Assembly (NCBI GenBank): GCA_021647745.1
Contig: JAKIUB010000001.1
Coordinates: 1-64,000, forward strand
Source of the DNA: Paracoccaceae bacterium
GTDB taxonomy: Bacteria > Pseudomonadota > Alphaproteobacteria > Rhodobacterales > Rhodobacteraceae
Length of the DNA: 64,000 bases
Reading direction: 5' to 3'
The notes under the pieces were generated by a model. That model was not told where the DNA came from and made no database searches. It saw only the letters and a list, made by a program, of their open reading frames with translations. This document shows positions 8,200 through 16,773 of this stretch, piece by piece. The position numbers and the translations under genes are program-made. Each line of letters opens with the position of its first letter. Within the stretch, counting starts at the first letter, position 1.

Positions 8200-8886
8200 T
8201 TATTTAAGTAAGCAGCGAATAACTTCAGCCTGGAAGCTGGCGAGAAATTTCACGAAACGAATAAACATCCCAATAAAGACAATAATGGAAATCAACAATA
8301 ACTGAGACTCATAGAGGAAGTCAGAAAAGTAGCTTTGCCACCCAAGAAGCCCCACTGATAGCAACGCCACAAATGCGATGTTTCGACAAAAGCCGTATTG
8401 ATTGAGGAAACTATCAATTCGCACCCTTGCACCGTCCACTGTAAATGAGCGCTTGAAGCCAACCTGGAAAACATCTTCAGCACTAATGGGATCTTCTAAA
8501 TCTTTGGACAGCGCGGTTTTGGCTTCATCCAAGATTTTGCGCTGAATCGAAGATTCCAGCGGCGTATAATATCGACCGACGAGGACCCCCATGAGTCGCT
8601 CCAAAATATTGGGTTTCTTGAATCCGAGCTGTAATGCAATCGGTTTTGAGAACAAGTATGATAGAGCAAATGTTTCAATCACTAATTGAGCCAAGGTGGC
8701 AATTATATGACCGACAACATAAGCCGCTGACACAGCCGCAACAATTTGAACAAAATTCCAATCCGATCGAGTTAAAAAACCAACACCGTTGAAAGCAAAG
8801 TCAACGACAGACAGTGTCAAAACCCCGCTGGTCAAATATGCGTAGAAATCATAGTCAGTGAACGGAAAGTAGGTTTTCATGGACAC
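8200..8886 (-). CDS. Membrane protein with four predicted helices, unknown family
   Basis: This is a 228-aa protein with hydrophobic segments at about residues 17-36, 46-76 (long, may re-enter), 170-188 and 194-214, and a soluble charged loop at 80-165. I recognise no family. The GTG at 8886 is chosen because its first base overlaps the TAG of the preceding small gene and AGGA lies 8 bases upstream; an ATG two codons later is the alternative. It lies between the small basic protein and the MBL-fold protein in one tight operon. By analogy with defence cassettes that pair a membrane protein with a soluble enzyme, it could be an effector or an anchor, which is inference. Confidence 0.7.
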   Translation of the reverse strand: MSMKTYFPFTDYDFYAYLTSGVLTLSVVDFAFNGVGFLTRSDWNFVQIVAAVSAAYVVGHIIATLAQLVIETFALSYLFSKPIALQLGFKKPNILERLMGVLVGRYYTPLESSIQRKILDEAKTALSKDLEDPISAEDVFQVGFKRSFTVDGARVRIDSFLNQYGFCRNIAFVALLSVGLLGWQSYFSDFLYESQLLLISIIVFIGMFIRFVKFLASFQAEVIRCLLK

Positions 8887-9098
8887 TATTTATTCCTGTT
8901 AACATTATCCTTTTTACTATGATCGGGATTATCCCGGACATATTTCTGGCCTCCAATTTTGACCACGTGAGCTCCAGTATGATTTCCTTTCTCAACTTCT
9001 TTTACTGCAACTTTCCGCGAGACATTTTTTCTGCTGCCGATTTTATAACTTTCGTTTCGGCCGCCAGGGCCATCGTTGTTACCAATAATTTTTGTCAT
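8886..9098 (-). CDS. Small basic protein, DUF3892-like tail
   Basis: This is a 70-aa, Lys/Asn-rich protein. The C-terminal half contains IGGQKYVRDNPDHSKKDN, which resembles the short beta-rich DUF3892 family (pattern YVR-DPD-S-DN); the match is by eye and moderate. AAGGA lies before the ATG. It is the first clear gene of the operon with the membrane protein (stop and next start overlap) and the MBL protein. The function is unknown; its size and charge would fit a nucleic-acid- or partner-binding role. Confidence 0.65.
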   Translation of the reverse strand: MTKIIGNNDGPGGRNESYKIGSRKNVSRKVAVKEVEKGNHTGAHVVKIGGQKYVRDNPDHSKKDNVNRNK

Positions 9099-9146
9099 GG
9101 TCTTTTTCCTTATTTTCTATGATTTCATACTACACCATCTCAAGCT

Positions 9147-9266
9147 TTAGTCACGTTGCTCTAAGTCAACGTTCTGAGGGATAATTTGGAGATAGGAGAT
9201 GTCCAAAAGATCGACACTTAGAGACTTCAGCATAACACCCTTTTTGGTGATTTTCGGATCAGGCAT
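9147..9266 (-). CDS. Possible 39-aa leader protein of the MBL operon
   Basis: This short open frame (starts MPDPKITKKGVMLKS) lies just upstream of the small basic protein and on the same strand, with AAGGA about 11 bases before its ATG. The sequence has an aliphatic centre and no recognised domain. It could be a genuine first gene of the operon or chance. There is no other gene in the 249 bases between the basic protein and the TIGR02391 gene. Confidence 0.35.
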   Translation of the reverse strand: MPDPKITKKGVMLKSLSVDLLDISYLQIIPQNVDLEQRD

Positions 9267-9347
9267 ATTTAAGTCTTTCCTTAGTATGGTCACACCCTCA
9301 AATCTCAGCTAGCTACAATGGATAATGAGAAAGCGTTATGGAACGTA

Positions 9348-10148
9348 TTATTCACGACGAGTTGCGCTATCGGACAGCTTTGAAAGCAAACTTATAAAGG
9401 CGATAAACTCCAGTGCCTTTTCTGGATCATCTTCAATAATTTTGTGTGCCCGGGGATTTCTTAATCCCGAAACAGCACCAGAAAATAGCATCATAAACCC
9501 CTTTTGCTCGTCGCGATTAGATTGGTCGTTTAAATTGTTGAATGCGAGCACCGGATTCTTGGGATTAAAAACCGTTTCCATTAGATTGGATCCGTCTCTG
9601 TCCTCAATGCCACTATTCAGACGTACTATATTGTTCAGCGCTTTTACTGCGTTTTCGATTGCATTTGCGTAGTGACCATCTTTGAAAAGTTGGCCTGCTG
9701 CTTTCTCTATGTATGGGTGAAGCTCGAGGCCTTCATATGCTTTTAAAGTTCTACTGGAAGTAGATATGCCTCTGTCCTCCAATTCCTCTCGGAATCCTTC
9801 CACAATAGCTTCGAGTTGTGATCTTGCCCCCTCTATACCTCTGATTAAGCCTTCGCGCACTTCTTGAATCGCGGTAGCATGCATCATATTAATCGACGCT
9901 CTATCGAGATGTGTCACACTCCAATTATAGCGATCGTATTCAATAGTGTTTGCTCCAAAAACGGTTGCGAGCAGAGTTTCGAGTTTTGATGACAATGTCC
10001 CAATTCTCGGGTCACTTCTTTCGTCAACAGAAGCGACATCAAACTTCTTCAGTTCGTCAATACGACGCTCTATTTTAGGTATTGCACCTTCCATTTCTTG
10101 TGATGTTAAATTAGCACTCACTTTTTGTTCTGCTTTTTTTCTAACCAT
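9348..10148 (-). CDS. TIGR02391 (Hypoth_Ymh) family protein
   Basis: This is a 266-aa protein whose C-terminal part (about 140-260) carries the Ymh signature: LHPYIEKAA, FKDGHYANAIENAVKA, DGSNLM, a GxRNPRAH-type segment and ISLLSKL at the end. The RNPxAH motif recalls HEPN-like folds, but I cannot show nuclease function. The N-terminal half is helical. TIGR02391 proteins are frequent next to restriction systems and integrases, which fits this position between the MBL operon and the tyrosine integrase. The ATG at 10148 is preferred over the longer frame to 10193, whose extra residues are unlike the family. Confidence 0.8.
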   Translation of the reverse strand: MVRKKAEQKVSANLTSQEMEGAIPKIERRIDELKKFDVASVDERSDPRIGTLSSKLETLLATVFGANTIEYDRYNWSVTHLDRASINMMHATAIQEVREGLIRGIEGARSQLEAIVEGFREELEDRGISTSSRTLKAYEGLELHPYIEKAAGQLFKDGHYANAIENAVKALNNIVRLNSGIEDRDGSNLMETVFNPKNPVLAFNNLNDQSNRDEQKGFMMLFSGAVSGLRNPRAHKIIEDDPEKALEFIAFISLLSKLSDSATRRE

Positions 10149-10338
10149 AATACTCACATTATACCAAATTTTGCCGTTGCAAGATGTCCTCAATCGTTTG
10201 TGAAATCAGACAGATATTAGTTTATTTATAGTGGTTGGACTTTATCAACTATAAGCTATTTATTAAAATAGCAGAAGACAAATTCATCGATGAGTATTTC
10301 GAAATCTTGAAAAGCATGTGGGAGGATTTTGAAGAGAT

Positions 10339-10391
10339 GACCTGCGCCCCAAGGACTCCCCATCGACTGGAGGAAACTTGGGGCGCAGGTC
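10339..10391. repeat. 15-bp perfect inverted repeat between TIGR02391 gene and integrase
   Basis: GACCTGCGCCCCAAG (10339-10353) and CTTGGGGCGCAGGTC (10377-10391) form a perfect 15-bp stem with a 23-base loop and no T-tract, so this is unlikely to be a simple terminator. Its right arm shares GGGGCGCAGG with 12410-12419 on the other side of the integrase gene, which makes an attachment-site or accessory recombination site possible. The 331-base gap 10149-10479 holds nothing else that I recognise. Confidence 0.55.
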
Positions 10392-10479
10392 GATTAGGTT
10401 TTTGCAGATAAATGTACCAACTATAATCACCGATATCGAATTTACGCGTGAGTCATTGGGACCGCAAAAATTGTTTTTA

Positions 10480-11622
10480 TTATATTTCAGTAAGGAAATA
10501 CGTCCATTTTTCCATCAATTCCCTACGTTTTTCCAGACGGTCTGAACGCTGATATGCACGCTCGGTTTTTGACCCTACAATATGCGCCAGCGCGGATTCC
10601 TTTATTTCATATGGTGTATCAGTTTGCTCTTCCACCCATGTCCGAAAAGATGCCCTGAATCCGTGAGGGCGGGCGGTGTAACCTTCTCGTTTCATAAAAC
10701 TTGCCATAGCTGCATCGGAAAGCGGTTTGCCGGTTGGTGATGGAAATAGGTATTTGCTGTGGGATAACTCTGCCGCAGTTGTAACTATTTCTAAAGCTTC
10801 GTCAGTCAAAGGAATGCGATGTAGTTGGCCTGTCTTTGTGCGTTCAGGGACGAGAGTCCAAACGTTGCCATCGATTTCTTCAAACGTCGCCAGGCGCACT
10901 TCACTAGTCCGAGCAGCAGTTAAAATGAGAAACCGCAACGCTAAGGCTGATGTCAAAGATTTTGTTTTCAGCCATTTGTAAAATTCGGGCGCGTTTTCAT
11001 AGTTCAAGGAGGGAATATGAGTAACTGTATGCCTTTGTTTTCCTAGAAGTGCGCGAGCTTTCATCGTTGCTTGAAGATCTACATCTAATCCAAGCGCAGC
11101 AGCGTGTTTCAGCGTAAGGTTAAGGCGGTTTAGGGCTTTTTGAGCGGCTTCAGGCTTTGTATGCCATATGGGTTCCAAAATCCGTTTGATTTGAAGCTGA
11201 TCAACTTCGGTAATTGGGAATTTCCCGAGCTTAGGGATTATGTGAACCTTAAGAGGCGAAAGCCAGCGCCCAGCTATTCCATCTCCCTTTAGTTCGGCTT
11301 GACGAGCCTTAAAACACCCATTGATTGCTTCGGCAACTGTCAGCTGTGTGTTCTGGTTCTTTAACTTTTCTCTTTCGATAATTGGATCAAATCCATCTCG
11401 GTGCAACCGGCGAGCGTCGTCAGCCCTTAGGCGCGCTTCTGCGATTGTTACATCCGGCCAACGGCCCAAGCCCATTTCGCGTCGTCGTCCATGTATGGAA
11501 AGACGAAGAACCCATTTTCCTGCGTCTTTGCGGTTTTTACATAGCCAAAGTCCCTGGCCATCTGCATACTTGCCAGCATTAAGTGATTTTACTTTAAAAT
11601 GTGATAGAGAGTTGCGGATCAT
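10480..11622 (-). CDS. P4-type tyrosine integrase
   Basis: This is a 380-aa phage integrase with an N-terminal DUF4102-type arm-binding domain (1-90, ending in the usual region with AEARLRADDAR), a core-binding domain (95-190) and a catalytic domain. The catalytic residues are Arg238 (ARTSEVRL), His320 and Arg323 (HGFRASFR), His347 (AHIVG) and Tyr357 (RAYQRS). All are present, so the enzyme should be active. This type usually inserts into tRNA or tmRNA genes. No tRNA gene lies beside it here, so its target may be at the far, unseen end of the island. Confidence 0.9.
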   Translation of the reverse strand: MIRNSLSHFKVKSLNAGKYADGQGLWLCKNRKDAGKWVLRLSIHGRRREMGLGRWPDVTIAEARLRADDARRLHRDGFDPIIEREKLKNQNTQLTVAEAINGCFKARQAELKGDGIAGRWLSPLKVHIIPKLGKFPITEVDQLQIKRILEPIWHTKPEAAQKALNRLNLTLKHAAALGLDVDLQATMKARALLGKQRHTVTHIPSLNYENAPEFYKWLKTKSLTSALALRFLILTAARTSEVRLATFEEIDGNVWTLVPERTKTGQLHRIPLTDEALEIVTTAAELSHSKYLFPSPTGKPLSDAAMASFMKREGYTARPHGFRASFRTWVEEQTDTPYEIKESALAHIVGSKTERAYQRSDRLEKRRELMEKWTYFLTEI

Positions 11623-11711
11623 GGTCCACCCTTTAGTCCACCTTTATTCAAGAGATAGTATGGTGATCTATGCTCAGAGATGTAAAGGGTGATCTTTTAA
11701 CTATCAATAAC

Positions 11712-12400
11712 TTAACGAAAAATGTTCGAGTATGAGTTGCTATGAAAACATCCATTGATGCCTCTCGACCGCACCATTTCACATTTTTGGATGTGACCAC
11801 CAAAAAACTCAAATGGAACAGACACTTGCGGAGCTCGAAACCCTGTTTTACGTGAGTAGGCTATTCTCTCCGAAAATGCCAGTTTTAGCACTGTTCTCTT
11901 GAGTGTTAAGTGACCAGAAGCCCATATATTCCAAGGGTTTGAGATGAATTTCAGCGATAGTTCGAACATTTCAGTGAAGCTATGCACAGGCTTGGCTTTA
12001 TTTTCCAGTTTTTCGCTCATTACCATTTTTTCACGCTCCAATTTTTCAATACGCTTTTCGTAGGCGGATATTACAGATTCACTTTTTGTTGTGACGATAC
12101 GATCAAGCATGCTTTCGATTTCCTTATCCAGCTTGCGGCTTTCCTTGCGAACCTCATGTAGAGTAGCATTGGCCTGCTCTTGGCGTTGACCCCATGCGTC
12201 CTTGAAAACACTGACTTCACAATCTCAAACAACCCCTCTGTGGGCTTGAGGGGCGGAGAACTTCCTCGAACGATCACGTCACGGCGGATTGATTTTCGAA
12301 AGCTGTCATAGCCCTTGGCCTTGCAAGAATAATACGGGTGCTTAACGCCGGTGCTACTTGTGGACCAGCAAGCGGTGTGAGGCTTTCCACACTCAACAAA
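11712..12400 (-). pseudogene. Serine recombinase remnant (C-terminal part, frameshifted)
   Basis: Read on the minus strand, fragments of a large serine recombinase of the common alphaproteobacterial type appear in order. A zinc-binding piece (ECGKPHTACW, then VKHPYYSCKAKGYDS) lies at about 12395-12305, then SIRRDVI, then KPTEGLFEIVKSVF. After a frame change near 12210 comes KDAWGQRQEQANATL followed by the C-terminal segment of the frame at 11712-12110. At least two frame changes (near 12260 and 12210) and the absence of the catalytic domain mark it as dead. It is unlike the intact recombinase at 5.7 kb in sequence, so it is a separate old insertion. It sits at the border to the chromosome. 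Confidence 0.8.
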
Positions 12401-12438
12401 AAAACGCTAGGGGCGCAGGCCGGTCAGTTGAGCGGCCA

Positions 12439-12476
12439 AATAATAAACCCGCGATGTTGGTCGCGGGTTTATTATT
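12439..12476 (-). terminator. Strong terminator behind the 5'-nucleotidase gene
   Basis: A 16-bp stem (arms 12439-12454 and 12461-12476, core CCCGCGA) with a 6-base loop and A/T-rich outer ends can terminate from both sides. It follows the stop at 12498 on the minus strand and marks the start of the stable chromosome. Confidence 0.85.
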
Positions 12477-12497
12477 TTGTAGTAAAAAAGTGGGGAG

Positions 12498-14012
12498 TTA
12501 TTCGCCCACCACTTTGATGCGGCCTTCAACCGTGGCCGTGGCACCTTTTTCGATGATATAGTTGATCACATCATTGGCCATCAAATTGCCGTTGCCGGCG
12601 TTGATCAGCACATTGCCGCCGCCGAGCGCGCTGTAGCCGTCACCGCCCGAAAGCACATAGTCGTTGGTCGCTAGCTTGTAGACCTTGTTTATATCCAGCT
12701 CGGCATCGCCGACCATGACCTGGGCTATCCGCGAGCCTGCGGGGGCGGTCGGATCATAAACATAGCTCATGCCGGACACCTGCGGGAAGCGCCCCGAGCC
12801 ATCTTCAACCCGGCTGACGCCATTCTCGAGCGCTGCGAGGATTTGCGAGCCGGGAAGCTCGGTCACCACGGTTACATTGCCAAAGGGCAGCTCTGTCAGG
12901 ATATCGCGGCGGGTCAGCATGGTGCCGGCCTCATAGGTGCGGTCTGCGCGGATACCGCCGCCATTGGCCAAGGCAATATCGGCATCCGTGGCCCAGCGCA
13001 GGGCGTCGGCGATCATGTTGCCCATGGCGCTTTCCTCGCCGCGCACTACATTGCGGCGCGAGTCAAGGGCACCGGCCGTGGCACCTATCTCGACATTCAG
13101 ACTCTCGTCGAGCTGGGCTTGAAATGCATCCACCAGCACCATTGTTTCAGGGTCGGGGGTGACATTGGCGGTATCGATAAAGCGGAAATTCGGCACCCAG
13201 GTGATATTGCGCTCGCCGCGTTTTTCACCGATGGTCACAGCGATGTCGATCGGAGACAGGAAGCGCCCGTCAATCGAGGTTTCGATATAGGCCGTGCGCC
13301 CGTCGTAGGAGGTGGCGTAGGAGTGATCATCCCCCGAGAGGATAACATCAAACGCGCCGCTGCTGACCAGTAGGCGGTCATTTGACTGGTCGGTCTGCAC
13401 CACGCCTATCACGATATCCGCACCCTCTTCGCGTGCCGCATTGGCGGCTGCGATGCCGGTTTCAACCGTGCCGCTAAATACGAGATCGCCAGACGAGGTG
13501 ACCTCCGGAGTGGTGTCTTGTGCAACCGGAATAAGCGCTACTTTTACCCCTTCGAATTCTTTCATCATGGTGCCGCCCAGTCCTTCAACGGGGGAGCCGT
13601 CAGCATTGGTGATGTTGATAGCGGCCCATGGGTAGGCGGAATCGGCCATTTTTTCCATGAAGTTCTCAACCCCGAAGTCGAACTCGTGATTGCCGGGAAC
13701 GGCGATATCAAACGGCACGATATTGGTTAGGTCGATCATATTCTGGCCTTTGTCAAAGCCGGAAAGAATGGAGGGGGAGAGCATGTCGCCATCAAATACA
13801 TAGATCATATTCGGGTTGTTGGCGCGCTCGTCGCGGGCGACCGCATTAAGGCGCGCAACACCGCCGCGCCCGTCTTCTTCAGCAAAGTTATAGATATCAC
13901 CGATGCCCAGAATGGTGATATTGACGGTTTGGGCCATGGCCGAGGTCATCAGCAGGGTGCTGAGAGCGGTGGCACCAAGGGCCATTGTCACGGGGCGTAA
14001 TGGGAGTTTCAT
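12498..14012 (-). CDS. Periplasmic 5'-nucleotidase / metallophosphatase
   Basis: This is a 504-aa exported enzyme that hydrolyses phosphate from nucleotides or related esters in the periplasm. The first 28 residues are a signal peptide (basic start, hydrophobic core, cleavage after AMA). The N-terminal metallophosphatase domain has an unusual first motif GIGDIYNF where the family has DxH, then VFDGD (72-76) and GNHEFDFG (107-114). The C-terminal 5'-nucleotidase domain shows NGGGIRAD and the substrate-binding GGDGY. AAGGA before the ATG at 14012 decides the start. The substrate is not determined. Confidence 0.85.
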   Translation of the reverse strand: MKLPLRPVTMALGATALSTLLMTSAMAQTVNITILGIGDIYNFAEEDGRGGVARLNAVARDERANNPNMIYVFDGDMLSPSILSGFDKGQNMIDLTNIVPFDIAVPGNHEFDFGVENFMEKMADSAYPWAAINITNADGSPVEGLGGTMMKEFEGVKVALIPVAQDTTPEVTSSGDLVFSGTVETGIAAANAAREEGADIVIGVVQTDQSNDRLLVSSGAFDVILSGDDHSYATSYDGRTAYIETSIDGRFLSPIDIAVTIGEKRGERNITWVPNFRFIDTANVTPDPETMVLVDAFQAQLDESLNVEIGATAGALDSRRNVVRGEESAMGNMIADALRWATDADIALANGGGIRADRTYEAGTMLTRRDILTELPFGNVTVVTELPGSQILAALENGVSRVEDGSGRFPQVSGMSYVYDPTAPAGSRIAQVMVGDAELDINKVYKLATNDYVLSGGDGYSALGGGNVLINAGNGNLMANDVINYIIEKGATATVEGRIKVVGE

Positions 14013-14157
14013 GGGGTTTCCTTCCTGAGATTTTTTTGTGAGCCATTCCTGACAAGCAGGCGACCGCAACAGTTTGCGCGATTCCCTGCCTTAACTCAAC
14101 CGGCATACTTTTTTTAGATAACATTTTTGTGTTTACCGCAAAGCGGTTGAAATAATA

Positions 14158-15870
14158 CTAGTCGCCGGCAAACTGCGCTTCCAGCTCGTCGCGGCGCTCG
14201 TCGCTGATTTTGGCAAAAAGCACATCCGGGGTGGTAAAGCCATGACCGGCGGGCAGGGCCAGGAGCGCAGCGTCGAGATCATCGGGCCAGCGGGCATCGG
14301 TGGCATTGACCGATTGCAGAATAGAGTGCGCCGCATCGGGGATGAACGGGCCGGAAAGCACCCCGTAAAGCCGCACGAGATTGAGCGCAAACCGCACGAT
14401 GGCGGCGGCATCTTCGGGGTTTTCCTTATAAACACTCCACGGCGCGGCAGCTTGCAGATACTCGTTGCCCGCCACCCAGATGGCGCGTAGATCTGCTGCG
14501 GCCTTGCGCAGCTCGATCTTTTCCATATTGTTCTGATAGGCGGTCAGGCGCTTGGCTATTTCGGCGCTCACGGCGGCCTCGGCGGGGCCATAGCTGCCAC
14601 CCTCGGGCACCTGCTCGCCAAATTTTCCACGGCAAAACTTGGTGACGCGGCTCACAAAATTACCCAACACATCGGCGAGGTCTTTGTTGATACCGGCCTG
14701 AAAGCTTTCCCATGTGAAATTGCTATCACTACTTTCGGGGGCATTGCTGAGCAGCCACCAGCGCCAATAATCAGACGGCATGATTTCGAGCGCCTGATCC
14801 ATGAATATACCACGCCCGGCGCTGGTGGAAAACTTGCCACCCTCATAGGTCAGCCAGTTATAGGATTTTATGAAATCCACCAGCTTCCACGGCTCGTTGC
14901 TGCCCATCAGCGTGGCAGGGAAGCTCAGGGTATGGAACGGCACGTTATCCTTGCCCATGAACTGGACATAATGCACATCGTCAGCGCCTTTGTCTTCGCG
15001 CCACCAGCGCTCCCATGCGCTGTCATCGGCGCCATTGGCATCTGCCCACTCGGCGGTGGCGGCGATATATTCTATCGGGGCATCAAACCATACATAAAAA
15101 ACCTTGCCCTCCATGCCCTGCCACGGCGCGCCCTCGAATTGCACGGGAACGCCCCAGTCAAGATCACGGGTGATGCCGCGATCGCGCAGGCCGTCACCGT
15201 CATGCAGCCATTTTTTGGCGATCGAGGTGGTCAGCACCGGCCAGCCAACCTGGCTATCTATCCATTTATCAAGCTTGTCGCGCATGGCGGATTGCTTGAG
15301 GTAAAGGTGTTTTGTTTTGCGAACCTCAAGGTCCGTGCTACCTGAAATTGCCGAACGGGGGTTTATCAGGTCGGTCGGGTCGAGCTGCTTGGTGCAGTTT
15401 TCGCACTGGTCGCCCCGCGCGTTTTCAGAGCCGCAATCGGGGCAGGTGCCCTCGATGTAGCGGTCCGGCAGATAGCGGCCATCTGCCTTCGAATAAATCT
15501 GCTTTTCGGAAACCTCCTCGATCAGCCCGTTCTTGCCGAGCGCGGCGGCGAGGTGCTGGGTCAGGTCGCGGTTGCGGCTTGAGCTGGAACGCCCGAAATA
15601 ATCGAATGACAGCCGAAACCCCTCGGCAATATCCTTTTGCACCTGCCACATATCGGTGCAAAAATCAGCCACCGGCACACCGGCCTTGGCGGCCGCCAGC
15701 TCGGCGGGGGTGCCGTGCTCGTCAGTGGCGCAAATAAACATCACCTCATGGCCGCGTGCGCGCATATAGCGGGCATAGGCGTCAGATGGCAGTTGCGAGC
15801 CAACAAGATTGCCCAGATGCTTGATGCCGTTAATATAGGGCAGGGCGGAGGTGATCAGAATACGAGCCAT
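14158..15870 (-). CDS. metG: Methionyl-tRNA synthetase
   Basis: This is a 570-aa cytosolic class I aminoacyl-tRNA synthetase that charges tRNA-Met. The HIGH-equivalent lies in PYINGIKHLGN (11-21), a zinc-binding knob has the pairs CPDC and CENC at about 143-160, and the KMSKS-equivalent is KFSTSAGRG. The length fits the single-zinc MetG type without the C-terminal dimerisation (Trbp111-like) domain. It is essential in bacteria and reads in the same direction as truA. Confidence 0.95.
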   Translation of the reverse strand: MARILITSALPYINGIKHLGNLVGSQLPSDAYARYMRARGHEVMFICATDEHGTPAELAAAKAGVPVADFCTDMWQVQKDIAEGFRLSFDYFGRSSSSRNRDLTQHLAAALGKNGLIEEVSEKQIYSKADGRYLPDRYIEGTCPDCGSENARGDQCENCTKQLDPTDLINPRSAISGSTDLEVRKTKHLYLKQSAMRDKLDKWIDSQVGWPVLTTSIAKKWLHDGDGLRDRGITRDLDWGVPVQFEGAPWQGMEGKVFYVWFDAPIEYIAATAEWADANGADDSAWERWWREDKGADDVHYVQFMGKDNVPFHTLSFPATLMGSNEPWKLVDFIKSYNWLTYEGGKFSTSAGRGIFMDQALEIMPSDYWRWWLLSNAPESSDSNFTWESFQAGINKDLADVLGNFVSRVTKFCRGKFGEQVPEGGSYGPAEAAVSAEIAKRLTAYQNNMEKIELRKAAADLRAIWVAGNEYLQAAAPWSVYKENPEDAAAIVRFALNLVRLYGVLSGPFIPDAAHSILQSVNATDARWPDDLDAALLALPAGHGFTTPDVLFAKISDERRDELEAQFAGD

Positions 15871-15958
15871 TTGGATGCCTTTGATTGTGCTGGTTTCCGT
15901 TTAGCGCAAGCGGCAAAAAACCTCTAGCGCAAATCGCGGGCAGGGCTTGATCTATATG

Positions 15959-16735
15959 TTATTTCCTGCCTGCAAAGGGATCCTCCGGATATGTCACCTC
16001 GCTCAAATATAACCCGTGGGGCGGGCAGACCGGCCCGCAGGCGGTGCGGTCTTTTGCTTCCAGCGCGGTTTTTACATCTTCGGGCTGCCAGTTGCCCGCG
16101 CCCACCCGCTCCAGCGTGCCGATAAAGCTGCGCACCTGATTGTGTAAAAAACTGCGGGCGCGGATATGAAAGCGGGTTTCGACCCCGCCGCTATGGGCCA
16201 TTTGCTCTATGGAAAGCTCGTCGAGGGTTTTGAGCGGGCTTTGCGCCTGACAAACCGAAGAGCGAAAGGTGGTGAAATCATGATGGCCGATCAGGTAGGC
16301 AGCCCCTTCTTGCATCGCGCCCAGATCAAGCGGGTGCTTGATCTGCCACAGGGTGCCGCGCTCAAAGGTCAGCGGCGCGCGGCGGGTGAGCAGGCGGAAG
16401 GTATAGCGCCGCTCCAGCGCCGAAAACCGCGCATGAAAACCCTCGGGCACCGGATTGACCGCGATGATCGCTATCCTTTGTTGGCTCAGGTGGTAATTCA
16501 GCGCTTCCCCGAGCCTGAAGGTCTCCCATGTTTTGCCCAGATCCACATGGGCTACTTGTCCGGTGGCGTGCACGCCGGTATCGGTGCGCCCCGCGCCCTG
16601 CACATTTTTGCAAGCCGGTTCGAGCTTTTTTAGCGCGGTTTCCAGCGCACCTTGCACCGTGGATAGCTCGGGCTGCTTTTGCCAGCCGCAAAACGGAGCA
16701 CCGTCATATTCTATTTTCAATGCATAACGTGGCAC
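15959..16735 (-). CDS. truA: tRNA pseudouridine(38-40) synthase TruA
   Basis: This is a 258-aa enzyme that converts uridines 38-40 of the tRNA anticodon arm to pseudouridine. The catalytic Asp52 lies in GAGRTDTGVHA, and the family pattern YDG-x-FxGWQ opens the protein (10-19). The conserved SFLHNQVRS stretch is present near residue 200. The length is normal. It lies 88 bases upstream of metG on the same strand, and its start is only 38 bases from the divergent ycjX-like gene. Confidence 0.95.
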   Translation of the reverse strand: MPRYALKIEYDGAPFCGWQKQPELSTVQGALETALKKLEPACKNVQGAGRTDTGVHATGQVAHVDLGKTWETFRLGEALNYHLSQQRIAIIAVNPVPEGFHARFSALERRYTFRLLTRRAPLTFERGTLWQIKHPLDLGAMQEGAAYLIGHHDFTTFRSSVCQAQSPLKTLDELSIEQMAHSGGVETRFHIRARSFLHNQVRSFIGTLERVGAGNWQPEDVKTALEAKDRTACGPVCPPHGLYLSEVTYPEDPFAGRK

Positions 16736-16773
16736 GCCAAAACCCTCTGTAAAATGTGCTTGTTAGCGACTAT

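Larger units (their letters stand above)
1..12420. mobile_element. Accessory genomic island (left part outside window)
   Basis: This stretch combines three recombinase genes (a large serine recombinase, a P4-type tyrosine integrase and a decayed serine recombinase), a protease/ATPase defence pair, a MITE-like element and several genes without housekeeping counterparts. It ends abruptly at about 12400-12420, just before the terminator of a chromosomal 5'-nucleotidase gene. The 7.2-10.4 kb part is visibly AT-richer than the chromosome to its right. The right border is inferred from where recombinase homology stops; the left border is outside the window. I did not identify a duplicated attachment site with certainty. 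Confidence 0.65.

Noticed and set aside
12843..13373. 176-aa plus-strand frame inside the 5'-nucleotidase gene
   Set aside because: The minus-strand frame has clear family motifs; this is the GC-rich shadow typical of this genome, as are similar frames opposite gyrA, mmsA and metG.
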